64,000 nt of DNA from Streptomyces hydrogenans (lineage in GTDB: Bacteria; Actinomycetota; Actinomycetes; Streptomycetales; Streptomycetaceae), in the NCBI RefSeq assembly GCF_014656075.1, contig NZ_BNBS01000029.1, forward strand, positions 1 to 64,000. The letters are read 5' to 3'. Numbering within the stretch: position 1 is the stretch's first letter; each line of letters begins with the position of its first letter. The notes beneath the pieces were generated by a model. It did not search any database. It was given only the letters and a program-made list of their open reading frames with translations, and was not told the DNA's origin. A program made the translations under genes and the position numbers. Below, piece after piece: positions 1 to 8,409 of the stretch.

Positions 1-1191
1 CGTGAAGACGTCGGCGGCCGGCGGCGCGGCGGCGGCCCCGCGCTCCAGGCGGTCGAGGCGCGCGAGCAGCGAGCGCTCGTCGTCGAAGGCGGCGGGCAGC
101 AGCACGCGCGCGCAGATCAGCTCCAGCTGGAGGCGAGGCGAGGTGGCGCCGCGCATCTCGGTCAGCCCCTCGTTGACGAGGTCGGCGGCGCGGCTCAGCT
201 CGGCGGCGCCGAACACGGACGCCTGCGCCTGCATGCGCTCCACCACGTCGGCGGGCGCGTCGATGAGCCCCTTCTCCGCGGCGTCGGGCACGGCGGCCAG
301 AATCACCAGGTCGCGCAGCCGCTCCAGCAGGTCGGCGACGAACCGCCGGGGGTCGTTCCCGCCCTCGATGATCCGGTCGACGACCTCGAAGGCGGCGGCG
401 CCGTCACCCGAGGCGAAGGCGTCCACGACGGAGTCGAGCAGCGCGCTGTCCGTATAACCGAGCAGCGAGGTCGCCATGGCGTACGTCACACCCGCCTCGC
501 CGGCACCGGCGAGGAGCTGGTCCATGACGGACATCGAGTCACGGACGGACCCGGCGCCGGCGCGCACGACGAGCGGCAGCACGCCCTCGTCGACCGGGAT
601 CCCCTCCCGCCCGCACACGTCGCCGAGGTACTCCCGCAGCGTCCCCGGCGGCACCAGCCGGAAGGGATAGTGGTGGGTCCGCGACCGGATGGTCCCGATG
701 ACCTTCTCGGGCTCCGTCGTCGCGAAGATGAACTTGAGGTGCTCCGGCGGCTCCTCGACCACCTTCAGCAGGGCGTTGAAGCCCGCCGGGGTGACCATGT
801 GGGCCTCGTCGATGATGTAGATCTTGTACCGGCTGGACGCGGGCCCGAAGAACGCCTTCTCCCGCAGGTCACGGGCGTCGTCCACACCACCGTGCGAGGC
901 TGCGTCGATCTCGATGACGTCGATGGATCCCGGCCCGTTGCGCGCGAGGTCCCGACAGGACTGGCACTCCCCGCAGGGCGTCGGCGTAGGACCCTGCTCA
1001 CAGTTCAGACAGCGGGCCAGGATCCGCGCGCTGGTCGTCTTGCCGCAGCCACGGGGCCCGCTGAACAGGTACGCGTGATTGACCCGGTTGTTCCGCAGGG
1101 CCTGCTGCAACGGGTCGGTGACATGCTCCTGCCCGATGACCTCGGCGAAGGACTCGGGGCGGTAGCGGCGGTACAGCGCGAGAGACGACAC
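1..1191 (-). CDS. dnaX: DNA polymerase III subunit gamma/tau (N-terminal part; gene runs off the left edge)
   Basis: This is the clamp-loader ATPase of the replicative polymerase. The translated N-terminus reads SSLALYRRYRPESFAEVIGQ, the classic DnaX opening. It is followed by Walker A GPRGCGKTTSAR, a Cys-rich zinc module (CLNC...CGECQSC), the Walker B/DEAH-type IIDEAHM and the sensor region FATTEPEKVIGTI. About 397 codons are present and the C-terminus lies outside the window. The GTG at 1191 is chosen because it gives the conserved start; an in-frame GTG at 1215 is possible. A TATAAC hexamer lies about 10 nt upstream of the 1191 GTG and no good ribosome binding site is visible, so the mRNA may be leaderless. 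Identity is very secure. Confidence 0.96.
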   Translation of the reverse strand, partial: MSSLALYRRYRPESFAEVIGQEHVTDPLQQALRNNRVNHAYLFSGPRGCGKTTSARILARCLNCEQGPTPTPCGECQSCRDLARNGPGSIDVIEIDAASHGGVDDARDLREKAFFGPASSRYKIYIIDEAHMVTPAGFNALLKVVEEPPEHLKFIFATTEPEKVIGTIRSRTHHYPFRLVPPGTLREYLGDVCGREGIPVDEGVLPLVVRAGAGSVRDSMSVMDQLLAGAGEAGVTYAMATSLLGYTDSALLDSVVDAFASGDGAAAFEVVDRIIEGGNDPRRFVADLLERLRDLVILAAVPDAAEKGLIDAPADVVERMQAQASVFGAAELSRAADLVNEGLTEMRGATSPRLQLELICARVLLPAAFDDERSLLARLDRLERGAAAAPPAADVFT

Positions 1192-1215
1192 GTATACGAG
1201 GTTATAGGCGGCCAC

Positions 1216-1611
1216 CGACAACCTGGGAAAACCCCGCGCGGCCCTTGGGCGGGGGCGGGGGGGAGTGTCGGGCTTCGGGGCGGGGGGTGTCGGGCTTCGG
1301 GGCGGGGGGCGGGCGGCTTTGGCTTGGGGTGCGGGCGGCTTCGGTCCGGGGCATGTGCGGCTTCGGCCCCGTGTGCCGGCGACTTTGGGGAGGCGCATGT
1401 CCGGCTTCGGCCCGGCGTACCGACGGCTGCGTCCCGGCGGCTGCGGTCGGGCGCGCCTTCGGGCTCGGCCCCGCGTACGTCCGGCGCCGGCCTGGCGACA
1501 CCTGGCGCGCGCCGGCTTCGCCCTGGCGAGCCGCGTCGCTGCCCGGGGGAGCCCCGGCGGCGACCCGCCGCCCCCGTCTCTGACCCGTCAGCCCCTCGCA
1601 CTGCCCTGGAA
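1216..1611. repeat. Non-coding spacer with degenerate GC-rich repeats
   Basis: Between dnaX and the SRP RNA gene there is no convincing gene. From about 1264 to 1430 the stretch carries imperfect repeats of about 20-25 bp built on a 'gtcgggcttcggggcgggg' core. The first two copies are nearly identical and later ones drift (ggcttcggcccgg). Long open frames exist in every direction, as expected for very GC-rich DNA, but they are repetitive Arg/Ala/Pro/Gly translations without a domain. Confidence 0.55.
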
Positions 1612-1706
1612 ACGCAAGCGCCCCCCACGCACCCGCCAGAGCCGACCTACCCTTGCTGCCTTCCGGCCCTGGGGGAGTTCAGTCAGATAGCGCCGCGTGA
1701 GGGGCT
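1612..1706 (-). ncRNA. ffs: Signal recognition particle RNA (small bacterial 4.5S type)
   Basis: The minus strand contains the SRP RNA signature GCCGGAAGGCAGCAAGGGTAGG (about 1643-1664), which is the GGAA tetraloop and asymmetric-loop element bound by Ffh. It is flanked by pairing arms ccagggcc/ggctctgg and an outer cccccc/gggggg helix. The RNA acts with Ffh in co-translational targeting of membrane proteins. Its position next to dnaX is typical of Streptomyces. The ends are estimated from base pairing; a longer terminal helix (agcccctc with gaggggct, to about 1583) would extend the 3' end. Confidence 0.85.
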
Positions 1707-1828
1707 CCGCCCAGCGTACCCGATCCGAACCCCCCTCCGAACCCACCCACCCCGACCCTCGACCCCCACCCCCGGACCTCGTGGATCACGTTCGCGAGCA
1801 CCCTCCGCGGTCATGTAATGTTCTCCAC

Positions 1829-1916
1829 GGAGGATTCGCCTAGAGGCCTAGGGCGCACGCTTGGAAAGCGTGTTGGGGGCAACCCCTCACGAGTTCGAAT
1901 CTCGTATCCTCCGCCA
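1829..1916 (+). tRNA. tRNA-Ser (anticodon GGA), integration site of the element
   Basis: An 88-nt class II tRNA with CCA encoded. Acceptor arms are GGAGGAT and ATCCTCC. The anticodon stem-loop is cacgcttGGAaagcgtg (UCC codons), there is a long variable arm ttgggggcaacccc, and the T-arm is cgagttcgaatctcg. Bases 1861-1916 lie inside the repeat that bounds the integrated element, so the 3' half of the functional gene was supplied by the element on integration. Confidence 0.97.
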
Positions 1917-1917
1917 G
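1861..1917 (+). repeat. attL: 57-bp attachment repeat, left copy
   Basis: It starts in the anticodon loop (ttggaaag) and ends one base past the CCA of tRNA-Ser. It is identical over 57 bp to 32883-32939, and the sequences diverge immediately outside on both sides (c versus t before, t versus c after). This copy completes a functional tRNA. Confidence 0.95.
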
Positions 1918-1935
1918 TGCCTCACCGGGCACGTT

Positions 1936-1973
1936 GTCGAAGGGCCCCACCGTTCGCGGTGGGGCCCTTCGAC
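1936..1973 (+). terminator. Hairpin terminator of tRNA-Ser supplied by the element
   Basis: A perfect 17-bp stem (gtcgaagggccccaccg) closed by a TTCG tetraloop, 20 nt after the tRNA. A different hairpin of similar design follows the orphan tRNA tail at the other end of the element, so each att site has its own terminator. Confidence 0.8.
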
Positions 1974-1979
1974 GTGTGT

Positions 1980-2000
1980 GGTCTCAGTTTTGGTCTCAGT
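1980..2000 (+). repeat. Arm-type repeat, left (candidate integrase arm site)
   Basis: ggtctcagttttggtctcagt is itself a tandem of ggtctcagt. A near copy lies at 32768-32787 in the same orientation on the other side of the att core in the circular form. Paired sites like this, flanking an attachment core, are the usual layout of tyrosine-integrase arm-binding sites. The assignment is inference. Confidence 0.45.
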
Positions 2001-2351
2001 TGCGCGGGCGGACAGCCCTGAACCTCTGCGGGCAGACTCCGGTGTCGGCCCTTCTCGCGGATCGGGGCATCGAGTGAGAGCCCGAACCTCCTCTGCGCCT
2101 CGTCCTGCGCTTCCCACGCTCGACACTCAGCGTGGATGTTGCTCCATGGACCAGCTCCTGGCCGGTGCCGCCGCGTATGCGTGCTCCTCACCTCCCACTG
2201 GCCCGCCTATACCGCCGACCTCCGTCGACCTGATCCAGTCAGCAGAAAGGCTAACCACGCCCCACTGTCGGAGGGACAAAATAGGATGCCCAGCGGAACG
2301 CCACGGCTTCCAGACCGCCACCCTCTTGACGAGCAAGGACACCCCCATCTG
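2001..2351 (+). other. Non-coding leader of the hsd operon
   Basis: No gene is supported here. A TAGGAT hexamer (about 2282-2287), matching the Streptomyces -10 consensus TAGRRT, lies 65 nt before the chosen hsdM start, but no convincing -35 element precedes it. An in-frame upstream ATG (2286) overlaps this hexamer. Confidence 0.35.
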
Positions 2352-3920
2352 ATGGCAGTGACCCAGCAGGAGATCGAGAACCGCTTGTGGGACGCCGCCG
2401 ACGAGCTGCGCGTAGCGATGCCCGAAGCGCAGTACTCCTCGGTCATCTTCCCTCTGATGTTCTGGAAGTACCTGTCGGACACCTGGGAGCACAACCACCA
2501 GACCTTCCTCAAGGAGAACGAGGCCCTCGGCCTCTCAGCCGAGGAAGCCCACGAGGTCGAGTACAGCACCTACCAGACGTTCAAGATCCCTTTCATCCAC
2601 CCTGGTACCGTCGCCGAGCGCCGCGCCTCCTGGTCGTCCATCCTGGCCACCGTCACCCAGCCCGGCTTGGGTCAGCGGGTCCGCGCCTCCCTGCAGGCCA
2701 TCGAGACGGCCAACCCTGACAAGTTCTCCCGCCTGTTCGGATCCATGGCGTGGGCCTCCGAAGAGGTGCTGTCAGGGGAGGTGCTGGCAGCGGTCATGCA
2801 GGCGATGGACCGCACTCCGAAGATGCACGAGGGCAACATGTCCCATGACGTGCTCGGCGGGGCGTACGAGTACCTGCTGAAGCGGTTCTCCGACGGGTCC
2901 GGCACCCGCGCTGGCCAGTTCTTCACTCCGCGCGAGGTCGTCGAGCTGCTCGTCGAGATCTTGGAGCCCAAGAGCTTTGAGTCGGTGTACGACCCGACCT
3001 GCGGGTCGGGCGGCATGCTCATCGCCTCCGCGAGTCTGCTGAAGGCCCACGGCGGGCGCGGCTACACGCTCAAGCTGTACGGGCAGGAGGCCGTACCAGA
3101 CACTGCAGGTGTGGCGCGCATGAACCTGTTCATGCACAACCTCACGCAGTTCAAGGTCGAAGTCGGCGACACCCTGAAGGACCCGCGCTTCACGAAGTCG
3201 GATGGGTCCGTAAAGCAGTTCGATGTGATCCTCGCCAACCCGCCCTACAGCCTGAAGTGGAAGCCCTGGAGCAACGACCCGCGCGCCCTCGGCGGGATCG
3301 CCCCGCAATCGTCGGCGGACTGGGCGTTCGTGCAGCACATGATCGCCAGCATGGACCCAAAGAAGGGCCGCGCCGGCGTCGTCCTACCCCACGGCGTCCT
3401 CTTCCGCGGCCAGGAAGCATCCATCCGCCGCCGCGTTGTGAACGATGACCTTCTCGAAGCAGTCATCAGCCTGCCCCCCAACCTCTTCTACAACACCAGC
3501 ATCCCCACGGTGATCCTGGTGTTCCGCGCGCCCGGCACCAAGGTCCCGGATCGACAGGACGGCGTGCTATTCGTTGACGCCTCCAAGAACTTCATCAAGG
3601 CCAAGAACCGCAACATCATCACAGACGCCAACGTCTCTGACATCGTGGCCGCCTGCCACTTGAAAATGGACGCGGGTGACGAATCGGCGGATCCCACCGA
3701 AGCGAACAGCCTCTCGTCTCGTTTTGTTCCAACCACGGAGATTGCGGCTAACGAATACGACCTCAACATCGGCCGTTACATCAAGCAAGCTGCTGCCGAG
3801 CAGGAAGATCTCGGTACCCTCATCGACGCTTACAACATCGCCCGAGCCGAGCGCCAGAAAACCGAGCAGCGCATGAACGCTCTCCTCGCGGCTGCAGGGA
3901 TCGAGGGCTTCGATGAGTGA
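2352..3920 (+). CDS. hsdM: Type I restriction-modification system, DNA methyltransferase subunit
   Basis: A 522-residue N6-adenine methyltransferase, normal length for HsdM. It has the N-terminal helical HsdM_N region (about 5-150) and then the methylase core with the SAM-binding motif DPTCGSGG (214-221) and catalytic NPPY (296-299). With HsdS it methylates the recognition site; with HsdR it forms the restriction complex. The ATG at 2352 is chosen because MAVTQQEIENRLWDAADELR is the usual HsdM opening. The ribosome binding site is poor (aagga 12 nt upstream). The 3' end overlaps hsdS by 8 bp. Codon use is less GC-biased than the chromosomal neighbours. Confidence 0.95.
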   Translation: MAVTQQEIENRLWDAADELRVAMPEAQYSSVIFPLMFWKYLSDTWEHNHQTFLKENEALGLSAEEAHEVEYSTYQTFKIPFIHPGTVAERRASWSSILATVTQPGLGQRVRASLQAIETANPDKFSRLFGSMAWASEEVLSGEVLAAVMQAMDRTPKMHEGNMSHDVLGGAYEYLLKRFSDGSGTRAGQFFTPREVVELLVEILEPKSFESVYDPTCGSGGMLIASASLLKAHGGRGYTLKLYGQEAVPDTAGVARMNLFMHNLTQFKVEVGDTLKDPRFTKSDGSVKQFDVILANPPYSLKWKPWSNDPRALGGIAPQSSADWAFVQHMIASMDPKKGRAGVVLPHGVLFRGQEASIRRRVVNDDLLEAVISLPPNLFYNTSIPTVILVFRAPGTKVPDRQDGVLFVDASKNFIKAKNRNIITDANVSDIVAACHLKMDAGDESADPTEANSLSSRFVPTTEIAANEYDLNIGRYIKQAAAEQEDLGTLIDAYNIARAERQKTEQRMNALLAAAGIEGFDE

Positions 3921-5193
3921 CTGGCAGCAGACCACCCTCGACGACCCACAGGCTCACGCCCACCGTACTGTGCCCATTCCGCTGCAAGGGCCGAATGCCT
4001 CAATGAGCGACTGGCAGCAAGTCACCATGGGGCGCCTCTTCTCACCGGACAACACGAGATTGGGGCCGCACACAGACGAGCCGATTGTGATGAGCCTGTC
4101 GAAGTACGACGGGTTCGTTCGCGCCGACGACTACTTCGATAAGAGGATCGCGTCAGAAAAACTCGACGGATATAAGATCGTCGAACCGGGAGAGTGGGCG
4201 TATTCCACCATCCACATCGACGAAGGGTCCATTGCCCGGAACAACCTGGGCGAGACCGGAGTCATCAGCCCGATGTACACCACCCTTCGATGGCGGGGTG
4301 AAAGGGTTGCGCTACCTGAGTACGCAGAACTGCTGGTCCGCAGCCCACGGATGCTGGCCGAATACACCAACAACGCACAGGGCAGTGTAAACCGCAGACG
4401 CAGTCTGCCATTCAAGGCATTCAGCGCCATCGGTATCACCCTTCCTCCGCTGCCAGTGCAGGAACGGATCGTCGAGGTGATCGGCACGGTTGACGAAAAG
4501 GTGGTGGCACTCAAGGTTGAGGCGGACAGCCTCCTTCGGGTCCGTAACGCCGCTCTCGGAGAGATGCTCTCTCAGGGCGGTGACGATTGGTTGTCTGCTC
4601 CGTTGTCGGAAGCTGGCACGCTTATCCGCGGCCGCCGGTTCGTAAAGAGCGACTACGTGGAGTCCGGCCTGGGGTGCATCCACTACGGCCAGATCTACAC
4701 GGACTATGGGGCGTCGGCTACACGCACGGTGACACATCTACCAGAGAGCCTCCGCAGCTCGATGCGTCTGGCACAGCACGGCGACGTAGTAATTGCCGGC
4801 ACAAGCGAGAATGTCGACGACGTCGGAAAGGCTGTCGCATGGCTGGGTGATGAAGGCGTGGCCGTTCACGATGACTGCTTCATCTTCCGCCATGATCTTG
4901 ACCCGAAGTTCGTCTCTTATTTCTTCGCCTCGCCCCTCTTTCAACACCGCAAACGTCAATTCACAAGCGAGACCAAGGTGGTCCGCATCTCTGCCACCAA
5001 CCTCAAGAAGATCGTTATGCCTGTTCCCCCTCGTACAGAACAGCAGCGCATCTCAGGGGTAGCTACCGCAATGGACGCGCAGATCAACGCTCTCTGCGAT
5101 GAGGCGGAACGCCTTCGTCAGGCACGAGCGGCACTGGTGTCCGGATTGCTGGAGCACACCATCGACATCAAATCTGTTGAGCTGGAGGTCTGA
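3913..5193 (+). CDS. hsdS: Type I restriction-modification system, specificity subunit
   Basis: A 426-residue DNA-recognition subunit with two target-recognition domains (about 31-195 and 225-385). Each is followed by a conserved spacer helix: LPPLPVQERIVEVIGTVDEK in the middle and MPVPPRTEQQRISGVATAMD near the end. Oddity: the start region is duplicated. ATGAGTGACTGGCAGCAG (3913) is echoed by ATGAGCGACTGGCAGCAA (4003), 90 bp downstream and in frame, so the protein has two MSDWQQ starts. The second aligns with a normal HsdS N-terminus, and the 30-residue leader between them looks like an addition. The site recognised cannot be read from sequence. Confidence 0.92.
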   Translation: MSDWQQTTLDDPQAHAHRTVPIPLQGPNASMSDWQQVTMGRLFSPDNTRLGPHTDEPIVMSLSKYDGFVRADDYFDKRIASEKLDGYKIVEPGEWAYSTIHIDEGSIARNNLGETGVISPMYTTLRWRGERVALPEYAELLVRSPRMLAEYTNNAQGSVNRRRSLPFKAFSAIGITLPPLPVQERIVEVIGTVDEKVVALKVEADSLLRVRNAALGEMLSQGGDDWLSAPLSEAGTLIRGRRFVKSDYVESGLGCIHYGQIYTDYGASATRTVTHLPESLRSSMRLAQHGDVVIAGTSENVDDVGKAVAWLGDEGVAVHDDCFIFRHDLDPKFVSYFFASPLFQHRKRQFTSETKVVRISATNLKKIVMPVPPRTEQQRISGVATAMDAQINALCDEAERLRQARAALVSGLLEHTIDIKSVELEV

Positions 5194-5196
5194 CCC

Positions 5197-8100
5197 GTGG
5201 CGAAGGGCGTTCGGGAGCGTGAGTTCCAGAACCTGATGATCCGGTGGTCCCTCCCCTTGGGGTGGGGCTTCACGGCGGGGCGTGGGTTGCCACGTGAAAC
5301 AACACAGACAGTGATCGTCGGTCAGTTGCGTGACGCCATCATCCGGTTAAACCTGGGTGTGATCGACGGGTTCGACGTGGACGCGGTGGTCGAGGAGATC
5401 GTCGCCACGGTCAACGCCGTTGAAGGCGGACTCGTGCGGGCCAACGAACAGGTACTGCACCTACTACGTGGGCATAAGGAGTTCCGGGACGCTGACGGCG
5501 CATGGCACGCCCTGAAGCTCATCGACTTCGAGCACCCCACTGCCAACACACTGGTCGTGTCGGACGAGGTGACCATAACCGTCCCCGGCAAGACCTCTCG
5601 CCGGTTCGACCTCGTGTACTGGGTCAACGGCCTGCCCCTGGTCGTGGTCGAGGTGAAGTCACCGACCGCCAAGTCCGGGTGGGCTGACGCCGCCCGCGAG
5701 ATCAACGATGTGTACGTCACCGAGTACCCGTGGTTCTTCACCCCCAACGTCTTCGCCGTCGCTTCTGACGGTCTGAAGCTCCGGTTCGGTGCCGCCGGCG
5801 CGCCCACGAATCTATGGCAGCCGTTCCGGTCCACCGCCGACGACGAGAACTTGTCCGGGCAGGCCGATGTGCAGCGCTCCGTCGAGTTGCTGATGAACCC
5901 GGCGACCGTCCTGGACATGCTCGCCAACTTCGCCCTCTTCGACACCTCTGGGGGCGGAGCGGACAAGAAGTACCTGCCCCGCTATCCGCAGATGGAGGCC
6001 GCGCACCTCATCCACGAGCGGGTCCTGGAGGGCGGGTCGAAGGGCCTGATCTGGCACCACCAGGGATCCGGGAAGACACTGCTGATGGTGTTCGCCGCCT
6101 CGCTGTTGCTGGCCGACACCCGCACCGAGTCGCCCACGATCATCCTGCTCTCCGACCGGACCCAGCTCGTCCGGCAGACCTCCGGGGTGTTCACCTCCGC
6201 GATGGGGAGCGCCTACTTCCACCTGCCCGCCACCAGCGCCGAACTGCGCGCCCTGCTAGCCGACGACGTGCGCGGCGTCATCTCCACGACTGTCCACAAG
6301 TTCGCCGACGCTGGCAAGAACCTGTCGACCCGGGACAACATCATCGTGCTGGTCGACGAGGCACACCGCACCCAGTCCGCCAAGTCGAAGTCCCTGGCCG
6401 GGCAGATGCGCGCAGCATTGCCGCACGCGAAGTTCTTCGGCATGACTGGCACCCCCGTAAGGAACCTCGCCACCGACACCTTCGCCCTCTTCGGCGAGGA
6501 GACCGACCCGGACAGGGTCCTGCACCGCTACTCGGTGTCCCGGTCTCTGCTGGACGAGGCAACCGTCCCGGTCATGCTGGACCCGCACCCCGTCGACTTC
6601 GAGATAGACGACCAGGCGTTGCAGGCCGAGTTCGACCAGTTCGCCGACGACTTCGACCTCGACGACCCCGACCGTGAAGCCCTGTCCCGAAAATTTGGGC
6701 GCCTCACCTCGGTATTCACCAACCCTGACCGCATCCACGCGGTCTGCCAGGACATCGTGGACCACTACCTGGCCGGCACTTATCGCAACGGTCTCAAGGC
6801 GCAGGTCGTCGCCTTCAATCGTGAGCTGGCCGTGGCATACACAGACAAGATCAACGAGCTGCTGGCCGGCTTCGAGGCGTCACAGGTGCTCGCCAAGGTC
6901 GGGAAGCATGACCGGATCACCGCCGAGGTGAACATCTCCGTCTCGGACTCCAAGGACGAAGACCCCGCCATGCGGCCGTACCAGCTCTCAGAGGCCGAGG
7001 AGGAGGAGCAGAAGCGGCGATTCCTCACCCCCGACGACCCGCTGTGCTTCCTGGTGGTGACCGCAAAGCTGATGACCGGGTTCGACGCCCCCAACGAGGG
7101 CGTCCTCTACCTGGACAAGCCGCTGAAGGCGCACACCTTGTTCCAGACGATCACCCGCCCGAACCGCACCTGGGTGTCCCCGAGCGGCTTCGTGAAGACT
7201 TCTGGCGTGGTCGTGGACTACGTCAGCCTGGGCGAAGAGGTCCAGCGGGCTGTCGCCGACCCCACCTCGGCGGGGGCCGGCAAGGGTGGCGGGTTCGTCA
7301 CTGACCTTTCCGCGCTGGTCGACGAATTCCGCATCGTCTTCGCCCGTATCGAAGACCTCTTCGTGGACGTGGACGGCCTGGATCTCACGGTCCACGGATA
7401 CGAGTCCGTACGGGCCGTCAACGTCTTCCTGGACTCCGACCCGGGCGCCGCCGAGGTGTTCTCCAAGGACTACCGACTCCTGGCCCGCCTGTACCCGCTC
7501 ATCAACACCGACAAGCGGGTCGCCAAGTATCGCGACGGCTTCGGGCTGTTCGGGTCCGTGTACACGACCCTGTTCAAGAAGTCCTCCGACGAGGAGAGAA
7601 AGGAACGGCTGGCCGAGCTGGGACCGATGGTCCTGGAGATCATCAATGCCCACGTCCACTCCTTCTCCGTGGTCGCCTCCCAGGAGGAAGCCCTCGTCCT
7701 GGATGCACAGGGCATCGCCATACTCAAGGAACTGCTGGCCCTCGTCCGCCCCAAGGCCGACAAGGACGGCAGCGAGGACAAGACGCCACCGTCCGCGGCG
7801 GAGATCCTGGACCACATCAAGGCAGCCCTCGACAAGGGCGTCGAACCGGGATCCGCGAAGTACACCGCCCTCGCAGAGCGGATCAAGCAGCTACGGGACC
7901 GGATCATCCAAAACGCCCAGGATGCCCTGGAGTTCCTGTCCGAAGCACTCCGGATCGCCCGCGCCATCGTGAACGCCGAGAAGCACCCCGCCGACGCCGT
8001 CATCGTGCTGGATGACGACCACGTGGGTGTCCTGTCACGGATCATCCTCGATCACTCACCATCCGGCCTCACGGTCACGGAGAGGAACCTGGCCGAGGAG

Positions 8101-8274
8101 ATCGATCAAGTGGTCACCCAGACCCTCGCCCGGTCATGGGACAACGCCGACGCTCGCAACCGAGGCGCCCGCCGTGCCACCGCCGCGGTCTTCCGCCGGT
8201 ACATGCTGAAGCCGGTGGGGGAGCCGTACGACTCCACCGTCGCCTACATCGAAGCCCACTACCTCGTCGACTGA
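5197..8274 (+). CDS. hsdR: Type I restriction-modification system, restriction/translocase subunit
   Basis: A 1025-residue HsdR. The N-terminal nuclease domain has a PD-(D/E)XK signature (D138 ... E152-V-K154 in PLVVVEVK). The SF2 motor follows, with Walker A QGSGKT (289-294), DEAH (387-390) and the TGTP motif (about 417-420). The C-terminal region is helical. The GTG start has GGAGG 8 nt upstream, inside the end of hsdS. Codon 51 is TTA (5347-5349), the rare Leu codon read by bldA tRNA in Streptomyces; none was seen in hsdM or hsdS. Restriction but not methylation could therefore be limited to late growth. All catalytic motifs are intact. Confidence 0.95.
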   Translation: MAKGVREREFQNLMIRWSLPLGWGFTAGRGLPRETTQTVIVGQLRDAIIRLNLGVIDGFDVDAVVEEIVATVNAVEGGLVRANEQVLHLLRGHKEFRDADGAWHALKLIDFEHPTANTLVVSDEVTITVPGKTSRRFDLVYWVNGLPLVVVEVKSPTAKSGWADAAREINDVYVTEYPWFFTPNVFAVASDGLKLRFGAAGAPTNLWQPFRSTADDENLSGQADVQRSVELLMNPATVLDMLANFALFDTSGGGADKKYLPRYPQMEAAHLIHERVLEGGSKGLIWHHQGSGKTLLMVFAASLLLADTRTESPTIILLSDRTQLVRQTSGVFTSAMGSAYFHLPATSAELRALLADDVRGVISTTVHKFADAGKNLSTRDNIIVLVDEAHRTQSAKSKSLAGQMRAALPHAKFFGMTGTPVRNLATDTFALFGEETDPDRVLHRYSVSRSLLDEATVPVMLDPHPVDFEIDDQALQAEFDQFADDFDLDDPDREALSRKFGRLTSVFTNPDRIHAVCQDIVDHYLAGTYRNGLKAQVVAFNRELAVAYTDKINELLAGFEASQVLAKVGKHDRITAEVNISVSDSKDEDPAMRPYQLSEAEEEEQKRRFLTPDDPLCFLVVTAKLMTGFDAPNEGVLYLDKPLKAHTLFQTITRPNRTWVSPSGFVKTSGVVVDYVSLGEEVQRAVADPTSAGAGKGGGFVTDLSALVDEFRIVFARIEDLFVDVDGLDLTVHGYESVRAVNVFLDSDPGAAEVFSKDYRLLARLYPLINTDKRVAKYRDGFGLFGSVYTTLFKKSSDEERKERLAELGPMVLEIINAHVHSFSVVASQEEALVLDAQGIAILKELLALVRPKADKDGSEDKTPPSAAEILDHIKAALDKGVEPGSAKYTALAERIKQLRDRIIQNAQDALEFLSEALRIARAIVNAEKHPADAVIVLDDDHVGVLSRIILDHSPSGLTVTERNLAEEIDQVVTQTLARSWDNADARNRGARRATAAVFRRYMLKPVGEPYDSTVAYIEAHYLVD

Positions 8275-8287
8275 CGAGTGCACGGAG

Positions 8288-8317
8288 GGCCCGGCAACCT
8301 GTGGCGGTTGCCGGGCC
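8288..8317. terminator. Hairpin between convergent hsdR and int
   Basis: A perfect 12-bp stem (ggcccggcaacc) with a 6-nt loop, placed just after hsdR and before the 3' end of int. It could serve both genes. Confidence 0.75.
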
Positions 8318-8409
8318 TCGTCGCGCTGCATCACTCCTGATCCACCCACTGGCTCACCTGGCCGGTGCTCCGGTGTGGTTTCGGCCACGGTGGGCACTAG
8401 CCCGGGGCA

